5,371 bases of DNA, from contig JAWVZH010000175.1 of NCBI GenBank assembly GCA_033722295.1, forward strand, positions 1 to 5,371, given 5' to 3'. Made by a program: the position numbers and the translations under genes. Origin of the DNA: JAWVZH01 sp033722295 (lineage in GTDB: Bacteria; Bacteroidota; Bacteroidia; Chitinophagales; Saprospiraceae). Position 1 is the stretch's first letter, and every line of letters starts with the position of its first letter. Shown here one piece after another: positions 5,208 to 5,371 of this stretch. The notes under the pieces are model-generated. The model saw nothing but the letters and a program-made list of their open reading frames with translations. It had not been told where the DNA came from and made no database searches.

Positions 5208-5371
5208 AGTAACTTGTAGAGTGCTATAAAATGCGCATGACCCCCCGATCTGACGTCTTAGACGCTACGATTACGGGACCTATAAACAAGTTAGCCACAA
5301 TAGAGTATGTTAGACAGAATAGAGTATTCGGACTTATATAAATTTATTACTTCAATTGGACTAATATTAAT
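5208..5371. other. Non-coding region after the recombinase: dyads and direct repeats
   Basis: No gene is visible. The region holds an 8-bp inverted repeat, TAACTTGT (5210-5217) and ACAAGTTA (5286-5293). Inside it are TATA/TATA (5225-5228 with 5281-5284), CCCG/CGGG (5244-5247 with 5274-5277) and the dyad CGTCTTAGACG (5254-5264). Next come two copies of AATAGAGTAT (5299-5308 and 5318-5327), and then AT-rich sequence to the window edge. No GC-rich stem with a T-run marks a terminator. Confidence 0.6.
5299..5327 (+). repeat. Two 10-bp direct repeats AATAGAGTAT, 19-bp period
   Basis: AATAGAGTAT occurs at 5299-5308 and 5318-5327. The second copy lies within a small dyad, GAATA-GAG-TATTC (5317-5329). 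A spacing near two helical turns suits two protein molecules bound on one DNA face, for example accessory recombinase sites, but no function is shown. Confidence 0.6.

Noticed and set aside
5231..5238. Palindrome ATGCGCAT as an operator
   Set aside because: An 8-bp palindrome is expected by chance in a window of this size and nothing links it to a promoter.

Overview
The window most likely comes from a Bacteroidota (Bacteroidetes) genome. The best evidence is a secreted protein ending in a type IX secretion (T9SS) type A C-terminal sorting domain, which is essentially confined to that phylum. Also consistent are a lipoprotein with a relaxed lipobox, weak or absent Shine-Dalgarno sites at most starts, and a tyrosine recombinase of a form I associate with this phylum. 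Taxonomy below phylum cannot be read from the window.

Layout, left to right. (1) 1-378: the 3' end of a multi-pass membrane protein gene. Its stop codon lies in the first unit of a heptamer tandem array (about 374-450). (2) 379-575: non-coding. It holds the array and a second short sequence that looks like a dispersed repeat. (3) 576-1040, minus strand: a small lipoprotein of unknown function. (4) 1086-3002, plus strand, divergent from the lipoprotein across 45 bp: a 638-residue secreted peptide-N-glycosidase F-like protein (PNGase F N and C domains, Ig-like region, beta-rich region, T9SS tail). (5) 3002-3499: a two-helix membrane protein of unknown function, sharing one base with the PNGase gene (TAATG) and so probably translationally coupled. 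(6) 3500-3796: AT-rich non-coding DNA with several short repeats and hairpins. (7) 3797-4012: a 71-residue basic, tail-anchored small protein. (8) 4101-5207: a complete tyrosine recombinase. (9) 5208-5371: non-coding DNA with an inverted repeat, nested hairpins and a 10-bp direct repeat.

How the parts may work together. The PNGase-like protein would be exported by the Sec pathway and then T9SS, and would act on Asn-linked glycans outside the cell; its two neighbours may be membrane partners, but nothing in the sequence proves it. The right third looks like an accessory or mobile segment: a recombinase beside a small membrane-protein gene that is flanked by a degenerate direct repeat (3514-3561 and 4032-4084). 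The second copy runs into the recombinase leader. That cassette-like arrangement is the least explained signal here and the one most worth checking.
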